From: JAIOSF01 sp047159865
Lineage (GTDB): Bacteria > Campylobacterota > Campylobacteria > Campylobacterales > Arcobacteraceae
Assembly (NCBI RefSeq): GCF_047159865.1
Contig: NZ_AP038804.1
Location: 744,001-808,000 of the forward strand
Length of the DNA stretch: 64,000 nucleotides
Direction: 5' to 3'
Part shown: positions 53,092 to 62,059 of the stretch, piece after piece
Layout of the letters: every line of letters starts with the position of its first letter
Position numbering within the stretch: the stretch's first letter is position 1
Position numbers and translations under genes: made by a program
Notes under the pieces: model-generated
The model's input: the letters and a program-made list of their open reading frames with translations, nothing else
Database searches by the model: none
What the model was told of the DNA's origin: nothing

Positions 53092-54882
53092 TTGCAAAGT
53101 AAAATCAGAAATTTTAGTATCATTGCCCATATTGATCATGGGAAAAGTACATTAGCAGATAGAATCATACAAGAGTGTGGTAGTGTTGCAGATAGAGATA
53201 TGTCAGCACAAGTTATGGATACTATGGATATCGAACAAGAAAGAGGTATCACCATTAAAGCACAGTCTGTAAGACTTGACTATGTAAAGGACGGTGAACA
53301 CTATATTTTAAATCTTATTGATACTCCAGGCCATGTTGATTTCTCTTATGAGGTAAGTAGATCTTTGGCTTCTTCTGAGGGGGCTTTACTTATTGTTGAT
53401 TCTACTCAAGGGGTGGAAGCTCAAACGATTGCAAATGTTTACATTGCAATGGAAAATGATCTTACACTTATGCCTGTTGTAAATAAAATTGATTTACCAT
53501 CAGCTGATCCTCTTCGTGTTTTAGAAGAAACAGAAGAAGCTATTGGACTTGATTGTACTGAACATAATCTTATCTCAGCCAAGACAGGCGTAGGAGTAAA
53601 AGATTTAATTGATAGTATAGTTGATACAATTCCAGCACCATCAGGGGATGAAAATGCTCCTACAAAAGCATTGATTTATGATTCTTGGTTTGATAACTAT
53701 CTTGGTGCTTTGGCTCTTGTAAGAGTATATGATGGAAGCATTAAAAAAGGGCAACTTTTAAAAATGATGAATACAAAAGTAGAACATAAAGTTCTTGACC
53801 TTATGTATCCTCATCCATTAAAAAAACAAAAAACAAATGAGATTCAAACTGGTGAAATTGGTATCGTTATTTTAGGTCTTAAAACAACAGAAAGTATTGT
53901 TGTTGGTGATACTATGACAGATGCAAAAAATCCTACACCTGAAATAATTGATGGATTTGAACCTGCTAAACCATTCGTATTTGCAGGACTTTATCCCATA
54001 GATACAGATAAATTTGAAGATTTAAGAGATGCCTTAGAAAGACTACAGTTAAATGATAGTTCTATTAGTTTTGAACCAGAGAGTTCAGCAGCACTTGGAA
54101 GTGGTTTTAGAACAGGATTCTTAGGTATGTTACATATGGAAGTTATAAAAGAAAGACTTGAGAGAGAGTTTAATCTTGACCTTATTGCAACTGCCCCAAC
54201 TGTTGTGTATAAAGTACTTACAACTTCAGGTGAAGAACTGATGATACAAAATCCTTATGAATTACCACCAGTAAATCATATAGAAACTATATACGAACCT
54301 TATGTAAAAGCTACAGTTTTTGTACCTGATGAGTTTTTAGGAAATGTTATAACACTTCTTAATAACAGACGAGGTATTCAAAAAAAGATGGATTATATTA
54401 ATCAAAGAGTATTATTAGAATATGATATCCCTATGAATGAAATTGTTATGGATTTTTATGATAAATTAAAATCAACTACAAAAGGGTATGCATCTTTTGA
54501 TTATGAAGTGACAGGATTTAGACCTGGTAACCTTAAAAAACTAGATGTTTTAGTAGCTGGTGAAGCTGTAGATGCATTGAGTATTATTGTCCCAGAGGAA
54601 AAAGCACAAGCTAGAGGTAGAGTTTTTGTTAAACAATTAAAAGAACTCATTCCTAGACAACTTTTTGAAGTAGCTATTCAAGCAAGTATTGGGAAAGATA
54701 TCATCGCAAGAGAAACTGTAAAATCTACAGGTAAAAATGTAACTGCAAAATGTTATGGTGGAGATATTACAAGAAAAAGAAAACTTCTTGAAAAACAAAA
54801 AGCTGGTAAAAAAAGAATGAAATCTATTGGTAAAGTAAATGTACCACAAGAAGCATTTATGGCGGTATTAAAACTAGACTAA
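53092..54882 (+). CDS. lepA: elongation factor 4 (LepA)
   Basis: Back-translocating GTPase on the ribosome. I choose the TTG at 53092, preceded by GAGGAAA, so the product starts MQSKIRNFSIIAHIDHGKST as in other LepA proteins; the ATG at 53077 would add five residues and has no spaced ribosome site. 596 residues: G1 AHIDHGKST, G3 LIDTPGHVDF, G4 NKIDLPSAD, EF-G-like domains and the C-terminal LepA domain (ATFKCYGGDITRKRKLLEKQK-like: here AKCYGGDITRKRK). Confidence 0.96.
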   Translation: MQSKIRNFSIIAHIDHGKSTLADRIIQECGSVADRDMSAQVMDTMDIEQERGITIKAQSVRLDYVKDGEHYILNLIDTPGHVDFSYEVSRSLASSEGALLIVDSTQGVEAQTIANVYIAMENDLTLMPVVNKIDLPSADPLRVLEETEEAIGLDCTEHNLISAKTGVGVKDLIDSIVDTIPAPSGDENAPTKALIYDSWFDNYLGALALVRVYDGSIKKGQLLKMMNTKVEHKVLDLMYPHPLKKQKTNEIQTGEIGIVILGLKTTESIVVGDTMTDAKNPTPEIIDGFEPAKPFVFAGLYPIDTDKFEDLRDALERLQLNDSSISFEPESSAALGSGFRTGFLGMLHMEVIKERLEREFNLDLIATAPTVVYKVLTTSGEELMIQNPYELPPVNHIETIYEPYVKATVFVPDEFLGNVITLLNNRRGIQKKMDYINQRVLLEYDIPMNEIVMDFYDKLKSTTKGYASFDYEVTGFRPGNLKKLDVLVAGEAVDALSIIVPEEKAQARGRVFVKQLKELIPRQLFEVAIQASIGKDIIARETVKSTGKNVTAKCYGGDITRKRKLLEKQKAGKKRMKSIGKVNVPQEAFMAVLKLD

Positions 54883-54895
54883 AATCTAGTTTTAA
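54868..54895 (+). terminator. hairpin over the lepA stop codon
   Basis: TTAAAACTAGA pairs with TCTAGTTTTAA around CTAAAA; the lepA stop lies in the loop (54880-54882). The T run is short, so it is a weak terminator candidate between lepA and the channel gene. Confidence 0.55.
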
Positions 54896-54930
54896 CTGTA
54901 AAATTTTAATTTCTTTATAAAAAACTAATC

Positions 54931-55734
54931 ATGTACAATCAAACAAAAATAATAATCCAAAGCAAAATTTTCCAAAACTTTATCATAGCTGTTATTATAC
55001 TCAATGGTATCTCAATGGGTTTAGAAACATCAAAAGATATTATGAGTGTGTATGGTTCTATAATAACTACTTTTGATAAAGCTGTAATCACTATATTTAC
55101 AATTGAAATTATGATGCGTATCTATGTCCATAGAATCTCATTTTTTAAAGATGGATGGAGTTTGTTTGACTTTTTTATTGTTGCTATCTCATTAATACCT
55201 TCAAGTGCTGGTTTTGAGATACTTCGAATTTTAAGGGTATTGCGATTATTTAGATTGATTACAGTTGTGCCTCAAATGAGAAAAATAGTAATAGCACTTG
55301 TAAGCGTAATACCTGGGATGATATCTATTGCAGGATTATTAACTCTTCTTTTTTATATCTTTGCCATTATGTCTGTACATCTTTTTGGAGAGAGTTTTCC
55401 TCAATGGTTTGGAACTTTAGGAGAGTCTTTTTATACATTATTTCAAATTATGACTTTAGAGTCTTGGTCAATGGGAATAGTTCGTCCTATCATGGAAGTG
55501 CATCCTTATGCTTGGGTATTTTTTGTACCATTTATATTTATTGTGACTTTTATCATGATAAATTTGATTATTGCGATTGTGGTTGATGCTATGAATGAGA
55601 TAAAAGATTTAGACAACTCTGAACTTATTAGTGAAATACACACAAATGATGACAATACAAAAGATGAGATAAAAAAACTCAGAGATGAGATAGAGGAGTT
55701 AAAAACCATTATCTTATCACAAAAGAAACTATAA
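54931..55734 (+). CDS. voltage-gated sodium channel, NavAb orthologue
   Basis: A 267-residue six-helix channel subunit. S4 has EILRILRVLRLFRLI with Arg at 99, 102, 105 and 108; the S4-S5 linker VVPQMRK; pore helix GTLGESFYTLFQIM and selectivity filter TLESWSM at 175-181; S6 VTFIMINLIIAIVVDAM; and a C-terminal coiled coil (KKLRDEIEELKTII). These positions equal those I recall of NavAb from Arcobacter butzleri. The channel lets Na+ in on depolarisation; its role in the cell is not settled. No clear ribosome site is seen before the ATG. It overlaps the convergent bioA gene by 6 bases. Confidence 0.95.
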   Translation: MYNQTKIIIQSKIFQNFIIAVIILNGISMGLETSKDIMSVYGSIITTFDKAVITIFTIEIMMRIYVHRISFFKDGWSLFDFFIVAISLIPSSAGFEILRILRVLRLFRLITVVPQMRKIVIALVSVIPGMISIAGLLTLLFYIFAIMSVHLFGESFPQWFGTLGESFYTLFQIMTLESWSMGIVRPIMEVHPYAWVFFVPFIFIVTFIMINLIIAIVVDAMNEIKDLDNSELISEIHTNDDNTKDEIKKLRDEIEELKTIILSQKKL

Positions 55735-56949
55735 ACTTTTTATAGCTTCTTTTATTGTTGAAGTGATTTTATGCAGTTCAATATCAGTGATATTATAAGA
55801 AACTATACTATAAACTAGTTTTCCAAATGGTCGTATCCATACACCATTTTCTACACAAAAGTCTTGCACTGTTTGTGCATGTGAAGCATCTTTTAGTTCT
55901 ACAACTCCAATAGCTCCTATATTTCGTACATCAGCAACTATTTCTAAATCTTTTAAAGACTCGAATTCTTTAGAAAAAATAGACTCTATACTGTTTACTT
56001 TCTCTTTCCAGTTAGAATTTACAAGTAAATCTAAACTAGCATTTGCAACACTGCAGGCCAAAGCATTACCCATAAAAGTAGGTCCATGCATAATAACACC
56101 TATGTCACTATTAGAAATAGTATCACTAATGTTTTTTGATGTAGCCATGGCAGCCATACTCATCATACCACCAGTGAGACCTTTTCCCATACACATGATA
56201 TCTGGAGTGATATTCGCATGGTCACAACCCCACATAAGTCCAGTATGACCAAACCCAGTAGCAATCTCATCAACTATAAGAGGTATATCATATTTCGTAC
56301 AAAGTTCTCTTGCTATTTTTAAGTACTCAGGGCTGTGAACTTTCATACCACCTGCACCTTGAACTATTGGCTCTAAAATAACTCCAGCTATTTCATCTTT
56401 ATATTTTTCTATTGTTTCACCTAAGTTTTCAACAGAAGTAAATATATTTTGAGGAAGATAATCACCATATAAAGAGTGCATACTATTTTGTGGATCACAT
56501 ACACCCATACAACCTAATGTATCACCATGATAAGCATTTTCTAAAGCGATAAATTTTGATACATTTTTCCCTTTTGCTTTATTATACAAAATAGCAGTTT
56601 TCAGAGCTACCTCTACAGATACGCTTCCACTATCAGCTAAAAATACACTAGGGAGATTTGTAAGTTTTGCTATCTTTTCACAAAGGCTTGTAGCTGGCTC
56701 GTGAGTCAGACCTCCAAACATCACATGTGGCATGATATTTGCTTGTGTTTCTAGTGCTTTAATAAGTGTAGGGTGGTTGTATCCATGAATTGCACTCCAC
56801 CATGAACTCATCGCATCTACGAGTTCTGTTCCATCTTCTAAAAAGATAGTTTGTTTATCTGTACTCTTTACTGGAAGTATTGTACTCTTTGAAGGCAGTG
56901 AATTATAAGGGTGCCATGTGTGTTGATTATCTATATCTAAAATTTTCAT
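55729..56949 (-). CDS. bioA: adenosylmethionine-8-amino-7-oxononanoate aminotransferase
   Basis: PLP-dependent aminotransferase that makes 7,8-diaminononanoate in biotin synthesis, 406 residues. Substrate Trp motif SSWWSAIHGYNHP, PLP-binding VDEIATGFGHTGLMW and the Schiff-base Lys in CMGKGLTGGMM. It is alone here, with no bioBCDF neighbours. Its start region overlaps the divergent tmRNA promoter. Confidence 0.96.
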   Translation of the reverse strand: MKILDIDNQHTWHPYNSLPSKSTILPVKSTDKQTIFLEDGTELVDAMSSWWSAIHGYNHPTLIKALETQANIMPHVMFGGLTHEPATSLCEKIAKLTNLPSVFLADSGSVSVEVALKTAILYNKAKGKNVSKFIALENAYHGDTLGCMGVCDPQNSMHSLYGDYLPQNIFTSVENLGETIEKYKDEIAGVILEPIVQGAGGMKVHSPEYLKIARELCTKYDIPLIVDEIATGFGHTGLMWGCDHANITPDIMCMGKGLTGGMMSMAAMATSKNISDTISNSDIGVIMHGPTFMGNALACSVANASLDLLVNSNWKEKVNSIESIFSKEFESLKDLEIVADVRNIGAIGVVELKDASHAQTVQDFCVENGVWIRPFGKLVYSIVSYNITDIELHKITSTIKEAIKSL

Positions 56950-56978
56950 TTGATATTATACAAAAGTTTCGCTATAAT
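56950..56978 (+). promoter_or_regulatory. ssrA promoter
   Basis: TTGATA, 17-base spacer and TATAAT, ending 17 bases before the mature tmRNA 5' end. Confidence 0.75.
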
Positions 56979-56995
56979 TCGCTTCTATTTCACAC

Positions 56996-57351
56996 GGGGT
57001 CGACATGGTATCGATTGGAGCAGTGCGGATTAGTTGCATGTGGGCTTGAATCACCCTTATAAGATTCACAATTTTTTAAACGCAAATAATACTAATTATT
57101 CTCCTGCTGTAGCAAAAGCTGCATAGATAAAAGACTCCCCTTAATTGGGTAGAGACTTTGGAGACTCACCCCTAGATAGCTTATCGATTTGGAATTGATT
57201 TGAACAAATTGAGACATTTAAAATCTTATCTTTTTAGTAGCCTTGGAAGTTTGAGCTACTCTAAAGAGACATCTGATCAACTTTATCTAAACATGTAGAC
57301 GCTAATCTAATCTGTTTTAAGACTCGAGTTCAATTCTCGACGGCTCCACCA
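56996..57351 (+). ncRNA. ssrA: tmRNA (transfer-messenger RNA)
   Basis: 356 bases. The 5' GGGGTCG pairs with 3' CGGCTCC (with G-U pairs) to form the acceptor stem, followed by A and CCA. The D-like and T-like arms (GAGTTCAATTCTC) are visible at the ends. The reading part encodes the degradation tag ANNTNYSPAVAKAA from 57082 to the stop TAG at 57124-57126, starting with the Ala-coding GCA resume codon as in Campylobacter (ANNVKFAPAYAKAA). It rescues stalled ribosomes together with SmpB. Confidence 0.97.
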
Positions 57352-57388
57352 AGAAATCAAATCATTACCTTTCATTTAAATACTATTT

Positions 57389-58231
57389 TTATCTCATCTC
57401 AAATTTTAACTCTTCAAGCCTTGCTATTCTATCTTCTGTACTAGGATGTGTTCTAAACAAATCACCAAATTTTATATCTTTTCCACTAAAGGGATTGATG
57501 ATAAACATATGTGCCGTTTCAGGTGTAGCATGGTTTAAGTTACCTCTTTTAGCATATGATTCTAGTTTTGATAATGCGGATTGTAAATAAGATGGATCTC
57601 CAGTTAATCTAGCAGCACCCTCATCCGCCATATATTCTCTACTTCTACTAACACTCATTTGAACTATAGAAGCTGCTATTGGTAAAATGATTGCTAATGC
57701 TATTGTTACAATTGGATGTACATTTCTATTTCCTCCACCAAATAGTGAACTAAACTGCATTATATTTGCTACCCATGCAATTGCCCCAGCTACAGTTGCA
57801 GCAATAGTACCTATTAATATATCATAGTGTTTAACATGTGATAACTCATGTGCAATAACGCCCTCAATCTCTTTTTCATCTAATATATCTAATAATCCAC
57901 TCGTAACTGCAACAGCTGCATTTTCAGGATTCCTTCCTGTCGCAAAAGCATTTGGAGTATTATCATTAATAATATATACTTTTGGCATGGGAATATTAGC
58001 TTTATTAATAAGTCTTAATACTATTTTATAAATATAATGATTTGTAGGTAACTCTTGCGCGTCGTAATGTTTTAAGACTTGTTTATCAGAGTAATAATAA
58101 GCATAAAAGTTCATACCACCTACAACTAATAAGGCAATAGTAGCCCCACTACTACCTGCCAACATAAATCCTACTGTTACAAATACAACGGAAAGTAATG
58201 TCAAAAAAAATACTGTTTTAACTTGTTCCAA
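57389..58231 (-). CDS. htpX: HtpX family membrane zinc metalloprotease
   Basis: A 280-residue protease that degrades misfolded inner-membrane proteins under stress. Two N-terminal helices, then the zinc motif HELSHVKHYD (HExxH), two more helices, and the third ligand Glu in SREYMADEGAA. The start is a TTG (58229-58231) after AGGAGATAATAA. A CIRCE operator lies 51 bases upstream of the start, suggesting HrcA control as for groESL. Confidence 0.95.
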   Translation of the reverse strand: MEQVKTVFFLTLLSVVFVTVGFMLAGSSGATIALLVVGGMNFYAYYYSDKQVLKHYDAQELPTNHYIYKIVLRLINKANIPMPKVYIINDNTPNAFATGRNPENAAVAVTSGLLDILDEKEIEGVIAHELSHVKHYDILIGTIAATVAGAIAWVANIMQFSSLFGGGNRNVHPIVTIALAIILPIAASIVQMSVSRSREYMADEGAARLTGDPSYLQSALSKLESYAKRGNLNHATPETAHMFIINPFSGKDIKFGDLFRTHPSTEDRIARLEELKFEMR

Positions 58232-58250
58232 TTATTATCTCCTAAATTTT

Positions 58251-58272
58251 ATTATAATTTTATTATAATTTT
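58251..58272 (-). repeat. 11-bp tandem repeat in the htpX leader, each copy with a TATAAT
   Basis: Two exact copies of AAAATTATAAT (minus strand), each holding TATAAT, between the CIRCE and the htpX start. Either copy could be a -10 box. Confidence 0.6.
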
Positions 58273-58281
58273 ATCAAGTTA

Positions 58282-58308
58282 TTGACACTCATAAGCTTAG
58301 AGTGCTAA
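58282..58308 (-). promoter_or_regulatory. CIRCE operator (HrcA site) upstream of htpX
   Basis: TTAGCACTC-N9-GAGTGTCAA on the minus strand matches the CIRCE consensus TTAGCACTC-N9-GAGTGCTAA in 16 of 18 arm bases. It lies 51 bases before htpX, in the gap after the tRNA terminator. Confidence 0.88.
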
Positions 58309-58365
58309 ATTAGTTTTATTCAGATGGTAAGAAAAAAGAAAATTGAAAGAAAAAGTTTTCAGGCA

Positions 58366-58391
58366 TAAAAAAAGCCCCTAACCAAGGGGCT
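58366..58391 (-). terminator. Rho-independent terminator of the tRNA operon
   Basis: AGCCCCT pairs with AGGGGCT around a five-base loop, followed on the minus strand by seven Ts, 32 bases past tRNA-Leu. Confidence 0.95.
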
Positions 58392-58422
58392 AATTGAAGT
58401 TTAACATTAAGTAACTACATTA

Positions 58423-58507
58423 TGGTGCGGATGAGAGGACTTGAACCTCCACGCCGTAAAGCACCAGATCCTAAGTCTGGCGTGTATACCAATTTCACCA
58501 CATCCGC
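58423..58507 (-). tRNA. tRNA-Leu (anticodon TAG)
   Basis: 85 bases with encoded CCA. Acceptor GCGGATG/CATCCGC; anticodon arm CCAGA-CTTAGGA-TCTGG; a long variable arm as expected for Leu; T arm GGTTCAAGTCC. Last gene of the four-tRNA operon. Confidence 0.96.
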
Positions 58508-58537
58508 ATATAGATGTAGTTAATTAATGTTAAACAA

Positions 58538-58614
<77 letters not shown>

Positions 58615-58632
58615 ATTTTTATAAAGAAACTA

Positions 58633-58710
58633 TGGGGTAAGATATGGGAATCGAACCCACGACCTTCTGAACCACAACCAGACGCTCTAACCGACTGAGC
58701 TAATCCTACC
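58633..58710 (-). tRNA. tRNA-His (anticodon GTG)
   Basis: 78 bases with encoded CCA and the extra G-1 (position 58710) typical of tRNA-His, opposite discriminator C. Acceptor GTAGGAT/ATCTTAC; anticodon loop TTGTGGT. Confidence 0.95.
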
Positions 58711-58744
58711 ATCAGAATTTTATAAAATATAATTTTAAATAACA

Positions 58745-58822
58745 TGGTCGGAGTGAGAGGATTCGAACCTCCGGCCCCCTGGTCCCAAACCAGGTGCGCT
58801 AACCAGACTGCGCTACACTCCG
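58745..58822 (-). tRNA. tRNA-Pro (anticodon TGG)
   Basis: 78 bases with encoded CCA. Acceptor CGGAGTG/CACTCCG; anticodon arm CCTGG-TTTGGGA-CCAGG; T arm GGTTCGAATCC. First gene of the operon, about 30 bases after its promoter. Confidence 0.96.
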
Positions 58823-58858
58823 AACTTAAACATAAGACTGTGTCTCAATGTGGGTGGA

Positions 58859-58887
58859 ATTATAATAAAAAAAAATAAAAATGTCAA
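58859..58887 (-). promoter_or_regulatory. tRNA operon promoter (perfect consensus)
   Basis: TTGACA-N17-TATAAT read on the minus strand, an exact sigma-70 consensus with optimal spacing, 37 bases before tRNA-Pro. No gene lies in 58823-58958. Confidence 0.9.
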
Positions 58888-58958
58888 TAGTTTTTAAAAA
58901 GAATTTCAAAAATTCTTTAAGAAGATGATAAACAAGGGGTTTATCACCTTTTTAAGTT

Positions 58959-59741
58959 TTAAAATTGAATTAATCCATCAATAGGAGAACTAGCAGTTGC
59001 ATATGGCTTTTTAGCAATTCTTCCTGCCTTATATCCCATTCTTCCTGCAATTACTGCATGTTTAAAAGCTTCTGCCATCATCATTGGATTTTGGGCTTGT
59101 GCAATCGCTGTATTTGCTAAAATACCTTCTGCACCAAGTTCCATTGCAGCTGCTGCATCTGAAGCACACCCTAATCCTGCATCAACTATAACTGGAACAC
59201 GAACAGCATCTTTAATAAACGCAATATTATATGGATTTTGGATCCCTAAACCAGACCCAATAGGTGCTGCTAAAGGCATAATAGCATCAGCTCCTGCATC
59301 TTCAAGTTTTTTTGCGACAATTGGATCATCACTTGTGTATGCCATAATAGTAAAACCTTCTTTTTTGAGAATTTCACAAGCTTTTATTGTTTCTATTACA
59401 TCTGGATATAAAGTTTTTGCTGCATCACCAATAACTTCAAGTTTAATAAGATCTATCCCTGTAGCTTCTCTCATTAGTCTAAAAGTTGTAATAGCTTCAT
59501 CTGCTGTAAAACATCCTGCACTATTTGGTAAAAGTTTGATATTTGTATCTTTAAAATAGTCAAGAAGATTTTCTTCATTTGGATTTGTAATATTTACTCT
59601 TCTTATAGCTACAGTTATTAGTTCACTGCCACTAGCTATTGTTGCATCTTTTGTTGTTTGAAATGAATCATATTTTCCACTTCCCACAATAAGTCTTGAG
59701 TTAAATTCGTAGTTTCCTACTTTTAAAATAGTATCGTTCAT
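58959..59741 (-). CDS. thiG: thiazole synthase
   Basis: Forms the thiazole ring of thiamine. 260 residues of TIM-barrel: SRLIVGSGKYDSF, ELITVAIRRVN, IKLEVIGD (Schiff-base Lys), MPLAAPIGSGLGIQNP and VIVDAGLGCASDAAAAMELGAEGIL, all as in ThiG. AAAAGGA precedes the ATG. No thiS or thiH next to it. 69 bases after nnr. Confidence 0.97.
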   Translation of the reverse strand: MNDTILKVGNYEFNSRLIVGSGKYDSFQTTKDATIASGSELITVAIRRVNITNPNEENLLDYFKDTNIKLLPNSAGCFTADEAITTFRLMREATGIDLIKLEVIGDAAKTLYPDVIETIKACEILKKEGFTIMAYTSDDPIVAKKLEDAGADAIMPLAAPIGSGLGIQNPYNIAFIKDAVRVPVIVDAGLGCASDAAAAMELGAEGILANTAIAQAQNPMMMAEAFKHAVIAGRMGYKAGRIAKKPYATASSPIDGLIQF

Positions 59742-59810
59742 ATTAGTATATTTCCTTTTAAATTTTTTGTATTCTATGTATAAAATTGATGTATGTTATC
59801 GAAATTATCT

Positions 59811-61190
59811 TTATAGTTTTTTAATCTCTCTAACTAAATCTAGAGGTGTCATAGAATAATTATTTTGTGCATAATTTGACGCTGCTAAAGTATGTGCTAA
59901 GCTTCCATTTATTGTTGCACTTAGAGGATTATATCCTTGAGCTAAAAGAGAACCAATAAGCCCACATAAAACATCGCCACTCCCACCTTTACTTAAAACA
60001 GCACTTCCAAAGGGATTTACATAAATATTTTTATCTAATGAGATTAAAACATTTGTTCCTTTTAAAAGAAGAACTACTTTGGGGTATTTTTTACTAAAAA
60101 GTTTCACATATTTAAATCTATTATTCTGTAACTTTTCTATTGAAATATCTGCTAGTTTAGTAAGTTTTAAAAGAGAACAAAACTCTTTTGGATGTGGGGT
60201 AAGTACAATATTCTTTTGTTCTAAAACTTCGAGAATATTAGTATCATAAAAAAGGTCAGCGTCTATTACTTTGGGTATATTATTATCTAACAATTTATTA
60301 TCATACTCTTTTCCTAACCCCATACCTATACAAAGTGCTGTTGTATTATTTGGTATTTTTTCACTTTGCATAATGTAGTTTGGTACTTTTTTATTCTCTT
60401 TTGAAATAACTGTAATTAACCCACAGCCAAAACCAAAACCTGCATCAGCACACAATAACCCTGCTCCTTTTTTTTCGCCGAGGACTACACTTAAATGTCC
60501 AAAAGTGCCTTTATTTGATATTTTGTTATCACGAAATGGGAGTTTTAAATCTTTTTTATCCAATAAGAATGTATCTGTTTTTTTTTCGTACAGTTTTCTT
60601 TGTACCCCAAGGTTAGCTACAACTATTTTTCCTATATATTCTTTTGCGCAATCTGTAAAAAGAGATTTTTTCAAAGCTCCCATAGTAATTGTGGTATCTG
60701 CATAAAAAGCCGTTGAGGCAACTTGACCCAAATAGTTTATGCCACTAGGAACATCGCAAGCTATTTTATAGGCATCAAGAGCATTCAGAGTATCAAGTAT
60801 AGCAATTACCTCATCCGATAAATCTCTGTTAAGTCCAGAACCGAACAAACAATCAACTACTACATCACATTTTGATATTTTTGAACTTAGTTTTATATTG
60901 AGAGCTTTTACTCTTTGTAGTTGAATTTGTCCTATTTCTGTTTTCATGTCAGTAGGAATGTATAAAGATATTTTATATTTTTTATAAAGTAAACGAGCCA
61001 TTGCAATACCATCTGCTCCATTATTTCCAGCACCACAGACTATCAATATCTTTTTATTTTTGGGAAAATTTTGTTCTATAAATTGAGCCATACTCATACT
61101 TGCATGTTCCATCAAAATATCTTCACTTAAATGATATTTACTATAGCATCTTTTATCTAGACTATTAACTTCATCATATATATTTTGCAT
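59811..61190 (-). CDS. nnr: bifunctional NAD(P)H-hydrate epimerase / ADP-dependent dehydratase
   Basis: Repairs damaged NAD(P)H hydrates. 459 residues: N-terminal YjeF epimerase domain (~1-205; ILIVCGAGNNGADGIAMARLL, VVDCLFGSGLNRDLS, CDVPSGIN) and C-terminal ribokinase-like dehydratase (~215-459; NKGTFGHLSVVLG, VLTPHPKEFCSLL, LLKGTNVLIS, LSKGGSGDVLCGLIGSLLAQG). Starts 2 bases after the SUI1-like gene stop, probably one transcript. Confidence 0.96.
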   Translation of the reverse strand: MQNIYDEVNSLDKRCYSKYHLSEDILMEHASMSMAQFIEQNFPKNKKILIVCGAGNNGADGIAMARLLYKKYKISLYIPTDMKTEIGQIQLQRVKALNIKLSSKISKCDVVVDCLFGSGLNRDLSDEVIAILDTLNALDAYKIACDVPSGINYLGQVASTAFYADTTITMGALKKSLFTDCAKEYIGKIVVANLGVQRKLYEKKTDTFLLDKKDLKLPFRDNKISNKGTFGHLSVVLGEKKGAGLLCADAGFGFGCGLITVISKENKKVPNYIMQSEKIPNNTTALCIGMGLGKEYDNKLLDNNIPKVIDADLFYDTNILEVLEQKNIVLTPHPKEFCSLLKLTKLADISIEKLQNNRFKYVKLFSKKYPKVVLLLKGTNVLISLDKNIYVNPFGSAVLSKGGSGDVLCGLIGSLLAQGYNPLSATINGSLAHTLAASNYAQNNYSMTPLDLVREIKKL

Positions 61191-61192
61191 AA

Positions 61193-61513
61193 TTATTTCT
61201 TTCTAAATTTCCAGCCATCTGATTCCAAAGTTTCGATAATTTTTTCTTTTTTATCACCTTGTATCTCTAGCCATTCATCTTTTACAGTTCCACCACAGCC
61301 AAGCTTTGATTTTAGAAGTTTGAGGACCTCTTTTTTCTCTTTATCACTCATGAAAAAACGCCCTACTAAAGTAACTGGTTTTCCTCGTCTTTTTTCAAAA
61401 GTAAAAACTAACTGATGTTCATTTTTTGTTATTTTTGAGAAACTTTTTTTTGGATCTTTTAGTTTTTTTGTTTCCCAGCTATCACCTTGTAAATTTGCAC
61501 CCATTTCAAACAT
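61193..61513 (-). CDS. SUI1/YciH-like translation factor
   Basis: A 106-residue protein of the eIF1/SUI1 fold: LVFTFEKRRGKPVTLVGRF, then SKLGCGGTVKDEWLEIQGDKKEKI, a core conserved from bacteria to eukaryotes. The start is the ATG at 61511-61513, with AGGAG five bases upstream; the TTG at 61564 would add 17 unrelated residues lying in the terminator. Its role in bacteria is unclear. Confidence 0.9.
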   Translation of the reverse strand: MFEMGANLQGDSWETKKLKDPKKSFSKITKNEHQLVFTFEKRRGKPVTLVGRFFMSDKEKKEVLKLLKSKLGCGGTVKDEWLEIQGDKKEKIIETLESDGWKFRKK

Positions 61514-61541
61514 ACTGACTCCTAGTGTAATGTATAGATAT

Positions 61542-61580
61542 AAAAAAAGGGACTTTAGAGTCAAACTCTAAAATCCCTTT
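61542..61580 (-). terminator. Rho-independent terminator of trxA
   Basis: AAAGGGATTTTAGAG pairs with CTCTAAAGTCCCTTT (one mismatch) around TTTGA, with a T run on the minus strand, 24 bases past the trxA stop. Confidence 0.88.
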
Positions 61581-61604
61581 TATATTTTTAATCGTAATTA
61601 AATA

Positions 61605-61922
61605 TTATAATAAGCTATTGATTTTATCAGCAAAAGCTTGTTTAGAAGAAGCACCAACCATAGTATCAACTACTTCACCATCTTTCATAAAAACGATTGT
61701 TGGTATAGATCTTACACCAAATTTTGTACTTAATTCTTGTTGCTCATCTGTATTTACTTTACAGATATTTGCTTTACCTTCAAACTCTTCTGCTAATTCT
61801 TCGATAACAGGAGCAATCATTCTACAAGGTCCACACCAAGGAGCCCAAAAGTCAACTAGTGATACACCCTCTTTTGTTGTAGCTTCGAAATTATCATTTG
61901 TTAATTCAATATATTTTCCCAT
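61605..61922 (-). CDS. trxA: thioredoxin
   Basis: A 105-residue disulfide reductase with active site FWAPWCGPCRMIAP and the cis-proline loop VRSIPTIVFMKDGE. AAAAGGA precedes the ATG. Divergent from alaS; followed by its own terminator. Confidence 0.98.
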   Translation of the reverse strand: MGKYIELTNDNFEATTKEGVSLVDFWAPWCGPCRMIAPVIEELAEEFEGKANICKVNTDEQQELSTKFGVRSIPTIVFMKDGEVVDTMVGASSKQAFADKINSLL

Positions 61923-62059
61923 ATTATTTCCTTTTAATTCTTTATTTAAAAAATTGTACTCTTTATTTTCTTTAATTAAGTTAAAAAATTTGAGTTATAA
62001 CAAACTCTAAATGATATTTAGGATAAAATAATACATTAAATAAAATACGGATAAACATA

